Source: Ktedonobacter robiniae
GTDB taxonomy: Bacteria > Chloroflexota > Ktedonobacteria > Ktedonobacterales > Ktedonobacteraceae
Assembly: GCF_016587375.1 (NCBI RefSeq)
Contig: NZ_BNJG01000003.1
Span: 496,001-560,000 of the forward strand
Reading direction: 5' to 3'
Length of the DNA stretch: 64,000 nt
The notes below the pieces were generated by a model. It searched no databases and was not told the DNA's origin. It worked only from the letters and a program-made list of their open reading frames with translations. The translations under genes were made by a program, and so were the position numbers. This document shows positions 1-8,756 of the stretch, piece by piece. The number at the start of each line of letters is the position of its first letter. The first letter of the stretch is position 1.

Positions 1-1200
1 CAACGCAAGAAATGAAGCGTGTGGCGTCACTGCTGTCTCATCATAGGGGCAGCAGTTGCTATTGGAGGCCAGGGCGTGGGCTCCATATGCCAGGTAATTC
101 CCGGTATCATCAGGCGTGCTGGCTGGCGAGAGGCCCCAGACGGGATAATGCAACGTCTGCTCGGCATAGGCGATCTGTGCCTGAGCATAGTGCTGATCAT
201 TCAAGCCAAAGCTGTGCGTTCCCCAGGTAGTTTCGGGAATGATCAGATTGTTCATCAAGCCTTCAAACATACTCCCACCCCAACTGGGAACAAAGTTGAT
301 GTTATTGGAGCTGTAGTGACCCTCGAAGAGGGTAAACGGCTTACCAGACTGGGGATCTGTATAGGTCACATTAGAACCCTGCGGTGGTTGCCCCTGCCAG
401 GTAAAATCGGCAGGTAGCGTACGCCATGTACGCCACCAGACATCGCCGGGCATCTTATGGGTGCCAATACCAATGTATGCAGCAATACGCGTTTCGGCAT
501 TGAGCATACCATAATGGAAGGTAGCGGGTCCCTGGTCAGCATTATACCCTCCATACATCTGGCCAGCGGTAATATTCGTACTCTGGTCACCATTGTCGTA
601 GAAGATGCCAAAGTCCATTGCGTCAAACAGCGCTGTGGCACGCTGCGCCAGCTCAGGGAAGGCCTGGCGAACCAGAATTAGGCCCGTTGCATACCAGCCA
701 TTGTCAACTGTAGAGATAAAGGCGCCCTGTACTGGCTGCCCCTCCTGGTCGCTTCCGCCAGGTCCAGATATCCTATGACCAGTACCAGTGTCGTACCAGC
801 TAAAAAGGAAGCCTTGCCACTTACTCAGCTTCTCAACCTCGCTCAAAGTCGCGTTAGCCCTCTGAAGGGCCTGCTTATGTGAGATAAAGCCGAGATCCTC
901 GCCCGCGACAACGCTCCAGAAATAAACCCCTATATTGCTTGGCGAGGTATAGGCACCCCGCGCGGGTGCTCCATTAAAGCCAATGTTGTCGAGTGGCAAA
1001 TGTGTATTGGGGTCAAGATCAGCATCGAAGAAGCGCCATGTCTGAGCCGCCATAGCGTAGAGGGCCGCGCGCTGCGCGCCATTTAACTCTCCAGAAGACG
1101 CCGCATCGCGTGTAGCAGCATGAGCCACAGGCGCCAATAAGCTCCCCATGGCAAGAATGAACGCTAAGAGTATACCAGAAGTCAAACGCAGTGATTTCAA
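1..1200 (-). CDS. exported glucoamylase-family protein (PF10091-like), 3' end outside window
   Basis: The frame is open from 1200 to the window edge (400 codons). It starts at a TTG preceded by the ribosome binding site GAGAGAAGG; no ATG in this frame precedes the signal peptide. The first ~27 residues form a signal peptide (MKSLRLTSG, a hydrophobic stretch, then VAHA-A). The mature part has the look of the glucoamylase-like family PF10091: WSVVAGEDLG, STVDNGWYATG, SWGGSMFEGLM near residue 305, then ETTWGTHSFGLNDQHYAQAQ, YPVWGLSP and VTPHASFLAL at the edge. Family members act on glucans or related polysaccharides outside the cytoplasm; the substrate here is not known. Only the C-terminal tail is missing. 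The family assignment is from motif memory. Confidence 0.8.
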   Translation of the reverse strand, partial: MKSLRLTSGILLAFILAMGSLLAPVAHAATRDAASSGELNGAQRAALYAMAAQTWRFFDADLDPNTHLPLDNIGFNGAPARGAYTSPSNIGVYFWSVVAGEDLGFISHKQALQRANATLSEVEKLSKWQGFLFSWYDTGTGHRISGPGGSDQEGQPVQGAFISTVDNGWYATGLILVRQAFPELAQRATALFDAMDFGIFYDNGDQSTNITAGQMYGGYNADQGPATFHYGMLNAETRIAAYIGIGTHKMPGDVWWRTWRTLPADFTWQGQPPQGSNVTYTDPQSGKPFTLFEGHYSSNNINFVPSWGGSMFEGLMNNLIIPETTWGTHSFGLNDQHYAQAQIAYAEQTLHYPVWGLSPASTPDDTGNYLAYGAHALASNSNCCPYDETAVTPHASFLAL

Positions 1201-1725
1201 GTTCCTTCTCTCCTCTCATCTTTGAGACGATTCCGTTCTTTGCTATTACAAAGTATAGATATATGCATCTACCGCGTCAATGGCTGTATGCATGCTATTT
1301 ATCTCGACCCTTACCTTGAGTGTCGCAGGCGCGAAAGTTCTCTCGCAATGAGGACTACAGCTAAGGCATGAAACCGCTTCTTATCGACATTCTTTGTTTT
1401 CTCATCCTTATCATATAACATGGATACAGTTCTATCCACGCTCTCCGGCCTCTTTTTTGAATTCTTAAATGGTTTTTGACACCTGTTGATTGCACTGAAA
1501 GGGACTTCGGATGGCTCGTGCAATTACTGAGAATACCCCATTCTATGGGACAACTTTGATATCCTCCGTGAATATTTTATTGATGAATGTGTTTTGGGCC
1601 CGTGGGGTATCTTTAAAAGAGAACTGTATGAGATGCTTATGGCACGCATAACCCTGACAAAGGTGAGTTGCATGCCAGCAAGAAAAAGAGAAATAATAAA
1701 GAAAGTAGTACAAGAGGAATATTTC
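1201..1725. other. intergenic region between divergent glucoamylase and parM-like genes
   Basis: No credible gene was seen here. A 70-codon minus-strand ORF (1311-1523) has unlikely composition and no ribosome binding site. The gap must hold both divergent promoters. Partition loci of the ParM type often carry centromere repeats next to the operon; I looked for tandem or inverted iterons and saw none that were convincing, only isolated ATGCAT hexamers near 1263 and 1288. Confidence 0.4.
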
Positions 1726-3105
1726 ATGACAACTTTTGTAGAAGTCCAGACACAACATCCACATCCTGACAGTCTTCTGGCTAAAGTGGTATCCGGTACT
1801 CCCTTGCTGAACAACAAGGACCAGGGATTAATAACAGAGGTCCCTTCCCAGCGTTGGAATCGCGAGACATTCTCTTGGTCGCCAGTCATCGCGAAGATGG
1901 CCTGTATTGACAATGGCAATGAAGCGTTAAAAGGTGTCATGCCAATAGCGAACGCTCCCTATCTCGCCAGATTGCGAGTGCCTACCGCATATACCCCGGC
2001 GAAGAAACTACGGGGCGGTGATGGCCGGATCACATGGCGAGTGAACGGATCAGAGGATTTTTGGATGGGTGACGATGCCCTGGAGACCAAAAAAGCTGAG
2101 AGCTTACCGGTTGGTTTCTCTCCTGAACGGTTTCCAGATCACCGTTTTCAGCGGTTCATAGCCGCATTCCAGGTAGAACTGCTGGTCAGGGCGGGACATG
2201 GCAAACGCGATGCATCAGGAAAGCTTATGGAGGGCTGTCAGGGTGAGTTCAATATTTTTCTCTCCATTGGCTTGCCCCCAGAGGAAGTTGATCGAAATGG
2301 TGCAACCCCCGAAGCACGCGAAGCACTCAAGTACATCTTCAACAAGCCGTTTGAGGTTGTGCGTGTTGACGAGCAAGGACAGGAAACTACCTGGCGTCTT
2401 TGCTTTGTCGAGTTTGTTCCCTATGGACAAACATTCGGGTCCTTCTGTGCCTGGTACTACACGCTGGAAGGAACACCTATTGCGACCAATATCGATCGCC
2501 ATATTACACTCGACATCGGGGGAGGACAGTTCCACATATGTGAAGTGGAAATTGCACCCCGCAGTGGCGAGTCTCGTCCCAAACTGAGGATGAGTGCAGA
2601 GCAAATCGGGGAGGGCACCATTCTTATTGCGCGCGGCGTTAGCGAGGCTATTCGTCAACAATACAGAACCATTCAACTCTCTGATGCAGAAGCTCAGCAT
2701 GTTCTGTTGAACCGCATGATTTCCGTTGGCGGACGCAGACAACCTGTTAACGACATAGTGAGTCAGGTCATCGCAAGTCGTGCAGACAATCTGAACAGCC
2801 TCATAGTGAAATACTTACAATATGGTCAGTCGTTCTTGATGTTTACTGGCGGGGGAAGTGTTCTTCTTCATGATACCCTCCTTCACCTGGTAAACACACA
2901 TCGCAAAGCGGATTCCTTCTACTTTGTCCCGCCTGAAATCGCGCCTTTCCTCAACGCTATTGGCGGACTAGTGCTCGCCCAGGCGTCAGCACAGCGGGCG
3001 ATATCGCGCCGCGAGGCACAGCAGGCGATATTGCGCCGTGAGGCACAGCAGGCGATATCGCGTCCCGATACACAGCAGGCAGCAGCCGCGGCAGGCGAGA
3101 GGTAA
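1726..3105 (+). CDS. actin-like ATPase of the ParM/StbA type
   Basis: A 459-residue protein with the actin-fold nucleotide pockets in order: phosphate-1 ACIDNGNEALKG near residue 60, phosphate-2 LDIGGGQFHICEVE near 265, adenosine loop MFTGGGSVLL near 375, and FLNAIGGL near 410. Such proteins form ATP-dependent filaments, typically to move plasmids or other cargo. The start at 1726 has AGAGGAAT upstream. An in-frame ATG at 1672 (MPARKREIIKK) preceded by AAGGTGAG is an alternative start. The C-terminus ends in three copies of a nine-residue unit (AISRREAQQ-like) that is not part of the actin fold. The next gene begins four bases after the stop, so the two are probably one operon. The function is inferred; a cytoskeletal role other than partition is possible. 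Confidence 0.75.
   Translation: MTTFVEVQTQHPHPDSLLAKVVSGTPLLNNKDQGLITEVPSQRWNRETFSWSPVIAKMACIDNGNEALKGVMPIANAPYLARLRVPTAYTPAKKLRGGDGRITWRVNGSEDFWMGDDALETKKAESLPVGFSPERFPDHRFQRFIAAFQVELLVRAGHGKRDASGKLMEGCQGEFNIFLSIGLPPEEVDRNGATPEAREALKYIFNKPFEVVRVDEQGQETTWRLCFVEFVPYGQTFGSFCAWYYTLEGTPIATNIDRHITLDIGGGQFHICEVEIAPRSGESRPKLRMSAEQIGEGTILIARGVSEAIRQQYRTIQLSDAEAQHVLLNRMISVGGRRQPVNDIVSQVIASRADNLNSLIVKYLQYGQSFLMFTGGGSVLLHDTLLHLVNTHRKADSFYFVPPEIAPFLNAIGGLVLAQASAQRAISRREAQQAILRREAQQAISRPDTQQAAAAAGER
2998..3078 (+). repeat. three tandem 27-bp repeats at the 3' end of the parM-like gene
   Basis: Units at 2998-3024, 3025-3051 and 3052-3078 each begin GCGATAT and end CACAGCAG. They encode AISRREAQQ, AILRREAQQ and AISRPDTQQ. 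The third copy has diverged most. The tail is basic and glutamine-rich and likely helical. Confidence 0.9.
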
Positions 3106-3109
3106 AGAG

Positions 3110-3543
3110 ATGAAGATGAGTAGCAAGTGCCCAATCAGCATCGAAAATATCCCAGGGGAAGCCTGGGAAATGGTCCAGGCAATCAGCGCAAAAAGTGGGT
3201 CGGATACGACTGAGGTTTTACGCCAGTGTGTAGTGGCAGGGTCACTGATCGAACTAATCAAGGCGGGTCCAAACAATGAGGTAGGCGAGTATGGGGAATT
3301 CTCCTCAACGTACCTTGCACGCTTAGCGCGCCGTGTTCTGGGAGCACCCATTGATTTTTTGTTAGAATCAGGCCAGCACCCCTACTTGGCGCTCACTGCG
3401 GATGCAAATGGTCCCACGCCTGCGACAAAAAGGGGGCATCTGACGCTCCTGCTCCAAGCTTCCTCCTCGATCAAGAGATAATCGAGGAGTTGCAAGGGTT
3501 AGGCGTGGGAGAGAGCTTTTCCGCTGGTTGGCAACCAGACTAA
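3110..3543 (+). CDS. small ribbon-helix-helix-like partner of the actin-like ATPase (ParR candidate), frameshifted
   Basis: The start at 3110 lies four bases after the parM-like stop. Residues ~6-50 fit a strand-helix-helix pattern: CPISIENIP, then GEAWEMVQAISAKSG, then DTTEVLRQCVVAGSLIELI. Ribbon-helix-helix proteins of this size next to ParM are usually ParR adaptors that bind the centromere and the filament end; the assignment here rests on position and pattern only. In frame 0 the ORF stops at 3481 after an unconvincing tail. Stepping back one base at the AAAAAGGGGG run (3426-3435) gives a longer, natural-looking acidic end (PSFLLDQEIIEELQGLG, then stop at 3541-3543). A sequencing indel or a ribosomal slip would both explain this. 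Confidence 0.5.
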
Positions 3544-3584
3544 GTTGTGCATCCATCAAGTTTGTACCTCTAAATCAGGCAACA

Positions 3585-3622
3585 AAAAAGCGGCTGGCGA
3601 AAGAAAATGCCAGCCGCTTTTT
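3585..3622 (+). terminator. rho-independent terminator of the parM-like operon
   Basis: AAAAAGCGGCTGGC (3585-3598) pairs perfectly with GCCAGCCGCTTTTT (3609-3622) across a 10-nt loop. The A-tract/T-tract arrangement suits either direction. The rest of 3544-3929 holds no recognisable gene, only the presumed promoter of the next gene. Confidence 0.85.
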
Positions 3623-3929
3623 GCTCAGTCATCTACGCTACTCCTGGGGGATAGGGAAGTGTCAGAGCTCAGAAGAAGGCCTGGCTTGGAGATCGTTAGT
3701 GAGGTATGCAAAGAACCAAGACCTCTCTGATGAGGAGTGATTCAGGAACTGCCCACGCTGCTCTTCAACTCCCCACAATACACTCGAAATTCGTTCTTAA
3801 ACTGTCGTATAGTATAGATACTTTGTGATACAAGTACAGACTATCTCCTGATAGAAGCTGTCAGATTGCATTAATAAGCCAGTATGTGTCAGAGCTTATT
3901 TTGAGAATAAAGTGCCACAAGGATGTGCT

Positions 3930-5353
3930 ATGAGCAATGGAGAGAAAGGCTCTTTACTAGAGAATGACGAGTATGAGCTGCAGGTAGTCGATCTGGACGA
4001 TCCAGAAAGACAGGGCCACACACCAGCAAAAAAAGCATTTCTTTTTAATGTCTATAGAAAGGCCCTCAAACGGCGAACCGCTACGCTTGATCTTCCTGCC
4101 TGGCTGCGTAACCGCAAAACTCAGGCGTCGCTGGTAACACTGGTGGTATTACTTGGCTTTGTCTCTCTCATCATCATGAGCGGCTCCTGGGCTTTATTTA
4201 TAAATACTTCCAGAGCACCAGGCTCTGTCGCAAAAGCCAGCACAGTTCAAGCCAGTGCCCCCTGCTATAGCGCCGCGCTCGCTCCCGATAACCAGCGTAT
4301 CGCTACCCTGGAACGCGAATACTGCCTTCAGCCCTCACTCTCTCCTCCTTCACGGCAGCCCGGTAACGCCCTGATACAGGTTTTTAGAGCCAGCAACAAG
4401 CAGGCATTAAAGCGCTTCACCCTGTACAGCACGATCCTCAATCAAGCTATAGTTCAGAAGCTCCCCACCCAGAACTTTCTGGATGTGCAATACCAACAAA
4501 TTTCCTGGTCACCCGATGGCAAACAACTCATCTGCGCCTTTGAAATTTCCCTATCACGACCTGCTACCCTCGTCTATCCCAATGCCCTCTGGGGGCTCTG
4601 GCAACTAAACGAGGCAACCGGTGCTATCAGTGTACTCTTCGCGCAACAAAACCAGGATAACTTTCTCTCAGATACATTGTCGTACGCCGTCTGGGATTTG
4701 CAGAGTGGTTCCGTCCTACCAGCCCAAAGGGACCTCCAGCAGATTATATGGGATTCGCCTCGTTTCTCCTGGGGTAAGAGTGGGCAGATACGGGCTCAAC
4801 CTGCTCAGGACGAGGCCGCGCAACCCGTTGGCATCCCCTCACAGGGACAGAGCTTCACGCTCTGGCAACCTGGCCTCATCCAACCCCAAAACGGCCTTTT
4901 ACAACCCCGCTTTAGCTGGAGCACCACCTTCTTCGCCTGGTCTCCGGATCGCCGCTACCTGGCGCTGTTCGCCTGGTCCTCGCATGTCGAACACCTCAAT
5001 GAGCATCTCTCGGCCACGCCCCCGAAACCAATGTCCTGCCCAGCATCCGGATCCACGACAACGCGCTCAATAGCCTGCTCATTCAGGGACCAGGAACAGG
5101 TTCCTATGCCTGGCGGCCTGACGGACGCATACTGGCGCGCTATAACTTCTCGGCTACGCGCATAGAATTATATGATTGCGCGACGGGCACACGCCTGCGA
5201 ACCATTATAGTCAAACCAGGCCAGGACGCAAAGACTGTGCCTCTCCCACAAAGTGGAGTTGACCCTGGCGTCCTCCAGTGGTCCACTGATAACACACACC
5301 TTCTGCTAGTCCTGGGCAATAAACTCCTACAAGTCAGCGAGGTTCCCCTTTAA
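3930..5353 (+). CDS. membrane-anchored WD40/TolB-like propeller protein, frameshifted near 5020
   Basis: The ATG at 3930 has AAGGA seven bases upstream. Residues ~1-60 are cytoplasmic and charged. A transmembrane helix follows (SLVTLVVLLGFVSLIIMSG), then an outer domain with propeller-like phrases (ISWSPDGKQLICAF, FFAWSPDRRYLALFAW). Frame 0 turns into low-complexity nonsense after EHLSATP and stops at 5165. The -1 frame from the C5 run at about 5020 continues naturally (PETNVLPSIRIHDN, YAWRPDGRILARYNFS, LQWSTDNTHLLLVLG) to the stop at 5351-5353. The gene is therefore probably intact in the organism with one C missing from this sequence. No specific function can be named; such propellers usually mediate binding. 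Confidence 0.65.
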
Positions 5354-5442
5354 TCGAAACGAGTGCCCATTGCGGCGCTTTCGTGTTTTGTTGTAAGCTT
5401 GCCAGAAGACAATACCTAACACAATGCAAGGAGCCTACATTT

Positions 5443-5844
5443 ATGCAGATTCGCCGCCTCGATCATGTCAGTTTATACGTGCGCGACGTGGAGCACTCGC
5501 GCCAATTCTATGCCCAGGTACTTGGCATGGAGGAGATCGCTCGCCCAGGCAGCTTCAACTTCCCTGGCGCCTGGCTCAAAAAGGGGAGCGCCATCATCCA
5601 CCTCATCGGCGAGGATACCCCTGGACGCGTCGACGCCATCTACGCTGGCAACTACACCCAGCATGAACTCGCTCTTGGGCGCGACACCCATGTCGCCTTC
5701 GAAGTCGAAAACCTCGAAGCAGCCCAGCAGCATCTCAAGGCCCACAACATAGAGATCGTCGGCGGCCCCAAACCCCGTGGTGACGGCGTCACCCAACTCT
5801 ACGTCCGCGACCCCGACGGTTACGTCATCGAACTCTTCTCCTGA
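5443..5844 (+). CDS. VOC-family (glyoxalase/bleomycin resistance fold) protein
   Basis: A 133-residue protein with two beta-alpha-beta-beta-beta halves: RRLDHVSLYVRDVEHSRQFY at the N-terminus and ELALGRDTHVAFEVENLEAA in the middle, ending YVRDPDGYVIELFS. Candidate metal ligands are His-7, the second-half His and the C-terminal Glu in VIELF. The start at 5443 is preceded by AAGGAG; an upstream in-frame codon at 5383 lacks such a site. VOC enzymes include glyoxalases, dioxygenases and fosfomycin-type resistance proteins; the substrate cannot be told. The stop codon lies inside the long palindrome that follows. Confidence 0.85.
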   Translation: MQIRRLDHVSLYVRDVEHSRQFYAQVLGMEEIARPGSFNFPGAWLKKGSAIIHLIGEDTPGRVDAIYAGNYTQHELALGRDTHVAFEVENLEAAQQHLKAHNIEIVGGPKPRGDGVTQLYVRDPDGYVIELFS

Positions 5845-5917
5845 ATAATAGAAGCAGCAAAAGAGGCTGGACTGATCTAGTAGATCAGTCCAGCCTCTTT
5901 TGCTGCTTCTATTATTC
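5843..5917. terminator. 75-bp perfect palindrome, bidirectional terminator
   Basis: The 37-bp arms (5843-5879 and 5881-5917) are perfect complements around one base. The palindrome starts in the VOC stop codon and contains the stop of the convergent small gene, so both genes end inside it. It carries AAAAG and CTTTT tracts on either side of the core. Confidence 0.85.
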
Positions 5918-6031
5918 ACCGCACTGTTGTTTATCGATAGTGCGTTTCTCAATCTCGTAGGAAATAGTCATAAAGCCGAAGGCCGCCACAGCGATCAGGA
6001 CAATGAGCAGGAGTGCGAGGATAGTTGCCAT
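5912..6031 (-). CDS. 39-residue single-helix membrane protein
   Basis: A short gene with an excellent ribosome binding site (AAAGGAG, seven bases before the ATG at 6031). The protein starts MATILALLLIVLIAVAAFGF, a single transmembrane segment, followed by a short charged tail (EIEKRTIDKQQCGE). It converges on the VOC gene, and its stop lies inside the shared palindrome. The function is unknown; a similar layout (helix plus charged tail) recurs at 33215. Confidence 0.65.
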   Translation of the reverse strand: MATILALLLIVLIAVAAFGFMTISYEIEKRTIDKQQCGE

Positions 6032-6648
6032 AATAAATCTCCTTTGCTGGCTGCGTGTGGAAATAACAGCATTAGGGAATACCCATATTCAATAAGTGTT
6101 TTTTTACTATACGTTACATATTCAGAGATTGCAGATCAATCGTGTGAGCGGAGCTAGTCGCTGCAAGCGGCGTTCACGATTGTTTTTCAATAACATGACA
6201 TTAAAGTTGAGGTTGTCTCTACTACAGGAAACACATCCCACCAGAAAATTATTCCCGCCCATACTTCCTAAAGTAAAAAACGTTTTAAGCAAGCGTTTTG
6301 GTCACTCTTTTGCCTCAAACAATTTGGCACTCCATTAAACACACATGCAAAATCTGGGTTAAGATGTGACACACTGACATAGTTCTAAGGTCCTGGATTA
6401 ACGCATCCAACTTGACCGATCCATGCCCCTTCGGATACAGTTTGTAGGAGCGCTACGGTGCGCCACCTGATATACGCGCTCTGGCAATTCAGACATGAGG
6501 AACGAATACTCGCCTCGCGTTACATACATTTGGGCTTCCCGGTCAGCTAAAAAGAGAAGACCTGGTTTTTATGGAGAATGGGAGGTCTTGTAAGTCATCT
6601 GTGGCTGTCTTGAGGACACTTCAGATTCTGGAAGGGATTTAGTGTAGT
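6032..6648. other. intergenic region upstream of the CHAP gene
   Basis: No convincing gene was found. ORFs at 5900-6157 and 6096-6338 lack ribosome binding sites and have unlikely composition. A short hairpin (AAGACCT near 6558 with AGGTCTT near 6591) precedes the CHAP gene. I looked for a c-di-AMP riboswitch, which often sits before cell-wall hydrolases, and did not recognise its conserved parts. Confidence 0.4.
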
Positions 6649-7692
6649 ATGTCGTTTTTGGAACGTCGTTCAAAATGTGCTTCAAATTATGATTCAAAGA
6701 GTTATTGGGAACCCAAAGTAGCTTCCAATCTAGTTATGCAGAAGGCTCCCAGCCAGGAGGAAGCGTATGAGGTGGAACAGCTTCCTTTCCCCGATATAAC
6801 CATAACCGACGGGATACCACAACTTCCCTCCACACCTATCACAACAAGTCAACCCAATACAGGCCCTATTTATACGACCGGTACGCTGAAAGCTATCCTC
6901 GATACCACCAAGACCTCTGGCACAACTCAGCCATTCGCTACCAATGCGTACCGGAGCAATACAACGGCCCTACGCATGCCCGTGGTCATCAAGGGGTCAG
7001 GCAAACAGAGCACCGGCATGCTTCCGCCTCAGCCTAAGGGCAGGCGCTTGATGCTCCATGTGACGGTTACCGCGCTCCTGCTCTTTATTATGGCTGGCTC
7101 GCTGATGGCTGTGGCCGCAGTCGGCGATGTAGGTGCCCATACAGGGACCGCTAATTCCTCTCCCAGCACCAATGGTATGTATACTTCGAGTGGGGATAAC
7201 TCGGCGCTGTTGGCCCAGCAGGCGGCGACCGCTACAGCAGTGACGCAGGATGGCTATGAGCCACCTCAGCAGACATCTAAGGCCAATAACGCTCCTGCTC
7301 CCACCTATCCCGGCGTCAATCCGGGACCAGCCCTCGGCGGCTCGGGCAACCATTTCTTCCAGGGCCAGTGTACCTATTGGGCCGCGTATCGCTTCCACCA
7401 GCTCACAAATGTGTGGGTTCCCTGGCTGGGCGACGCTTGGCAGTGGTCGGGACAGGCCACGGCTTCTGGCTGGCACGTCTCCGGTAAGCCTTCTGTCGGC
7501 GCTATCATCGTGCTGCAACCCGGCGTCCAGGGCGCTGGCGGCTATGGCCACGTGGCTATTGTCGAGCGCATCAACTCGGATGGCAGCGTCTATGCCAGCA
7601 ACTATAACTGGTATGCCGGCGGCGGCGGCTTTGGTATTCTCTCTTACTGGACCTTCTCTCCCGGTAGTGGTGTCTCGTTCGTCACGCTATAA
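6649..7692 (+). CDS. membrane-anchored CHAP-domain peptidoglycan hydrolase
   Basis: A 347-residue protein. Residues 1-127 are polar and Thr/Pro-rich, one transmembrane helix lies at ~131-150 (VTVTALLLFIMAGSLMAVAA), then a Ser/Thr/Gln linker, and a CHAP domain at ~228-347. The catalytic pair is visible as GQCTYWAA (Cys-241) and GYGHVAIVE (His-301), followed by NYNWYAGGG. CHAP domains cleave peptide cross-links or the amide bond in peptidoglycan; the long N-terminal part should stay in the cytoplasm. The start has GGAAGGGA upstream. Likely role: wall remodelling or division. Confidence 0.85.
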   Translation: MSFLERRSKCASNYDSKSYWEPKVASNLVMQKAPSQEEAYEVEQLPFPDITITDGIPQLPSTPITTSQPNTGPIYTTGTLKAILDTTKTSGTTQPFATNAYRSNTTALRMPVVIKGSGKQSTGMLPPQPKGRRLMLHVTVTALLLFIMAGSLMAVAAVGDVGAHTGTANSSPSTNGMYTSSGDNSALLAQQAATATAVTQDGYEPPQQTSKANNAPAPTYPGVNPGPALGGSGNHFFQGQCTYWAAYRFHQLTNVWVPWLGDAWQWSGQATASGWHVSGKPSVGAIIVLQPGVQGAGGYGHVAIVERINSDGSVYASNYNWYAGGGGFGILSYWTFSPGSGVSFVTL

Positions 7693-7713
7693 ATTGATAC
7701 ATTAAGATACTTC

Positions 7714-7774
7714 GCAGATATGGGATGGGGGATGACAAAGCCGTTGGCCTTGCCATCCCCCATCCCATATCTGC
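7714..7774. terminator. hairpin terminator after the CHAP gene
   Basis: The 21-bp perfect arms (7714-7734 and 7754-7774) have a G5/C5 core. The hairpin is downstream of the CHAP stop and upstream of the next gene. Confidence 0.75.
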
Positions 7775-7836
7775 TATACTATCGCTACAAGCTCTTGTGT
7801 ATTTCCTGCTCAACTCAGACATGAAGGAAGGACAAT

Positions 7837-8756
7837 GTGTTTCCTTATTTTCCTTTAAAAGCTGATGTTTTCTCTATGGCTATGGGGACACAGGCCCTGG
7901 AAAGCGGTCGCCTTATCGAGATTGATCCCGATCACTATGCACCTGAGATACAGCTCAAACGCGCACTCCTGACAAACGACCAGAATCACTATCTACACGC
8001 CCCACAGGAGACTCTTCCAGCTCAATGGGAGATCGTGGAACTGCTTTTAGAGCAGCTTGCCCGCGACTATCCCCATTATTTCTCACTAACGAAGAACGGT
8101 AAGCAGGTAACATGGCACAATAGCCTGCTTCAAGAGATAACGGTCTTTGAAATAGGCCTGGCCGCCAGCCTCCCCTATGCCCCCTGGACTGGCTGGGAAG
8201 GCAGGTTCAGGAAGACTTGCTTCTGCTGCGCGCCGATACGACACAGGGTATCCCCCTGGTCGCGGGCCAACTCTGCTTCCCCAACGCCTGGTGCCTGGAG
8301 GAGAAACTGGGCAAGTCATTTTTAGCAATTCACCAGGAGGTGCCACTCTTCGCGGAACGTATCGGGCGTTCGTCCTACCTCTTGCTGGAACGCTTAAAGG
8401 TTGGCAGGCCCGTCTGGCGCCTCAATTGGGCCATCAAGAACATCCCCCGGCTCAATCTCACGCCCAGATATGCCCACGAGGTAGCGCAAGCGCAACGTGA
8501 TCTCACGCCCGATGCTATTGGCGAGCGCTGCCTACTACGCGTAGAGCGCCAGGCACTCACGCGCCTACCTCGCACACAAGATATTCTCTTCATCATCCAC
8601 ACTTACCAGGAACCTATAGCCGCCATCGCGCAAAACGGTCAGCAAGCCAGGACCCTCCTGGGCGTCCTCCAGACGACCCCGCCTGAAGTCTTGCAATATA
8701 AGGGCATTGCCCCTTTCGCCCCCATGCTCATTGAGTATCTTCTCGATCAGCTTTAA
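7837..8756 (+). CDS. heme-dependent oxidative N-demethylase alpha-subunit-like protein (DUF3445), frameshifted
   Basis: The GTG start at 7837 follows GAAGGAAGGA. The first reading frame (DPDHYAPEIQLKRALL, ELLLEQLARDYPHYF) runs into the C5 run at 8180-8184. There a one-base step back gives the family's conserved continuation LDWLGRQVQEDLLLL, CFPNAWCLEEKLGKSF, AIHQEVPLF, ending IEYLLDQL at 8756. The full product would be about 306 residues, usual for the heme-dependent N-demethylase alpha-like family that oxidises methylamines. No electron-transfer or beta subunit lies beside it. The last 29 bases overlap the convergent marR-like gene. The frameshift is probably a missing C. Confidence 0.75.

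Noticed and set aside
1311..1523. A 70-codon minus-strand ORF between the glucoamylase and parM-like genes
   Set aside because: No ribosome binding site, basic low-complexity composition, and it lies in a region that must hold two divergent promoters.
1201..1725. A possible parC-like centromere
   Set aside because: Only isolated ATGCAT hexamers were found, with no regular spacing or direct repeats.
5900..6338. Plus-strand ORFs over the small membrane protein and the gap after it
   Set aside because: They lack ribosome binding sites and have unnatural composition; the minus-strand 39-residue gene explains the region better.
6339..6648. A c-di-AMP (ydaO-type) riboswitch ahead of the CHAP gene
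   Set aside because: I did not recognise the conserved elements; only a short AAGACCT/AGGTCTT hairpin is visible.
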